Assembly: GCA_903909295.1 (NCBI GenBank)
Contig: CAIVVG010000007.1
Span: forward strand, 1 to 5,059
Source: an uncultured Chlamydiae bacterium
GTDB taxonomy: Bacteria; Chlamydiota; Chlamydiia; Chlamydiales; SM23-39
DNA: 5,059 bases
Reading direction: 5' to 3'
Shown: in pieces, positions 4,623-5,059 of the stretch
Position numbering within the stretch: the stretch's first letter is position 1
How the letters are laid out: the number at the start of each line of letters is the position of its first letter
The notes under the pieces: model-generated
Told to the model about the DNA's origin: nothing
The model's database searches: none
Seen by the model: the letters and a program-made list of their open reading frames with translations, nothing else
Position numbers and translations under genes: made by a program

Positions 4623-5059
4623 ATGAGCAAGATACCAATTGCAGTGGCCGATGGCGATGGGATTGGCCCAGAGATCATGGAGGCAACCCTCCACATCCTC
4701 CGTTCGGCTGGAGCCCAGATTGAGACGCACCCTGTTCTGATCGGGGAAAAAATGTTTCGCAAGGGCATCCCCACCGGGATCGACCCGGGGACATGGGAGA
4801 TCTTGCGCCACACCAAAGCCTTTTTAAAAGCTCCCCTCACGACTCCTCAAGGAGGAGGGTTTAAGAGCATCAACGTAACCATCCGCGGCGCGCTGGGCCT
4901 CTACGCGAACGTCCGCCCTTGCACCTCCTACTTCCCCTTTGTCGCGACCAAGCACCCCGAAATGGACGTGGTGATCGTCCGGGAAAATGAGGAAGACTTA
5001 TACACCGGGCTAGAATACCGACAAACCCCCGATGTCCCCCATGCAATCAAGATGATCTC
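4623..5059 (+). CDS. icd: Isocitrate dehydrogenase, N-terminal part (cut by window end)
   Basis: The first 145 codons of a TCA-cycle enzyme that oxidatively decarboxylates isocitrate to 2-oxoglutarate. It has the isocitrate/isopropylmalate dehydrogenase start ADGDGIGPEIME (9-20), then KAPLTTPQGGGFKSINVTIR (69-88), GLYANVRPC (92-100) and VIVRENEEDLYTGLEYRQT (117-135). Residues matching the E. coli isocitrate-binding set S113, N115, R119, R129 and R153 are S82, N84, R88, R98 and R120. The wording of these motifs is closest, from memory, to the ~480-aa Rickettsia-type enzyme rather than the E. coli type. Isopropylmalate dehydrogenase is less likely because of the S-x-N-x-x-x-R motif with T73. 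The cofactor-determining residues lie beyond the window, so NADP versus NAD is open. The start ATG at 4623 fits the family N-terminus; the Shine-Dalgarno is weak. Chlamydiaceae lack this gene, so its presence points to an environmental chlamydia with a fuller TCA cycle. Confidence 0.93.
   Translation, partial: MSKIPIAVADGDGIGPEIMEATLHILRSAGAQIETHPVLIGEKMFRKGIPTGIDPGTWEILRHTKAFLKAPLTTPQGGGFKSINVTIRGALGLYANVRPCTSYFPFVATKHPEMDVVIVRENEEDLYTGLEYRQTPDVPHAIKMI

Noticed and set aside
4562..4840. N-terminal extension of kdsD to the ATG at 4840, or to the ATG at 4624
   Set aside because: The extra residues are antisense to icd or the spacer, have no Shine-Dalgarno, and exceed the family length; MLKQLFEEQRQ at 4561 fits the family start.
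1..5059. CRISPR array, tRNA gene, transposase, phage or toxin-antitoxin gene
   Set aside because: No regularly spaced repeats, cloverleaf sequence or recognisable protein of these types was seen on either strand.

Overview
The window is from a member of the order Chlamydiales, most likely an environmental (amoeba- or protist-associated) chlamydia rather than a Chlamydiaceae. The first ~598 bases are the 5' part of a 16S rRNA gene on the minus strand. It carries both sequences used as pan-Chlamydiales 16S signature sites (complement of CGGCGTGGATGAGGCAT at 543-559, and TCAGTCCCAGTGTTGGC at 270-286) and the chlamydial-type 5' end TTGAGAATTTGATCTTGG. The rest agrees: a MOMP-like cysteine-containing outer-membrane barrel, a KDO-pathway gene, and an isocitrate dehydrogenase gene, which Chlamydiaceae lack but environmental chlamydiae keep. 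By eye the protein-coding part is about half G+C, which seems high for the phylum; this was not counted.

Layout: (1) 1-598, 16S rRNA 5' fragment, minus strand, cut by the window edge. (2) 599-1009, AT-rich divergent intergenic region with the rRNA leader and promoter on the minus strand (strong stem-loop at 617-647) and the promoter and 5' UTR of the porin gene on the plus strand. (3) 1010-2128, plus strand, a 372-aa MOMP-like beta-barrel protein with signal peptide, followed by a textbook intrinsic terminator (2160-2188). (4) 2193-2352, a 160-bp hairpin-rich element bounded by near-perfect 22-bp inverted repeats. It fills the gap between two convergent genes and looks like a MITE- or REP-type dispersed repeat that can also terminate transcription both ways. 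(5) 4561 down to 2360, minus strand, a likely two-gene operon kdsD-nhaD (18-bp gap). (6) 4623-5059, plus strand, the first 145 codons of icd, divergent from kdsD across 61 bp and cut by the right edge.

Functionally the genes concern the cell envelope and energy metabolism: an outer-membrane porin, arabinose-5-phosphate isomerase for the KDO of LPS, a Na+/H+ antiporter of the inner membrane, and a TCA-cycle enzyme. I see no defence system, CRISPR array, transposase or prophage gene. The least ordinary element is the 160-bp inverted-repeat element.
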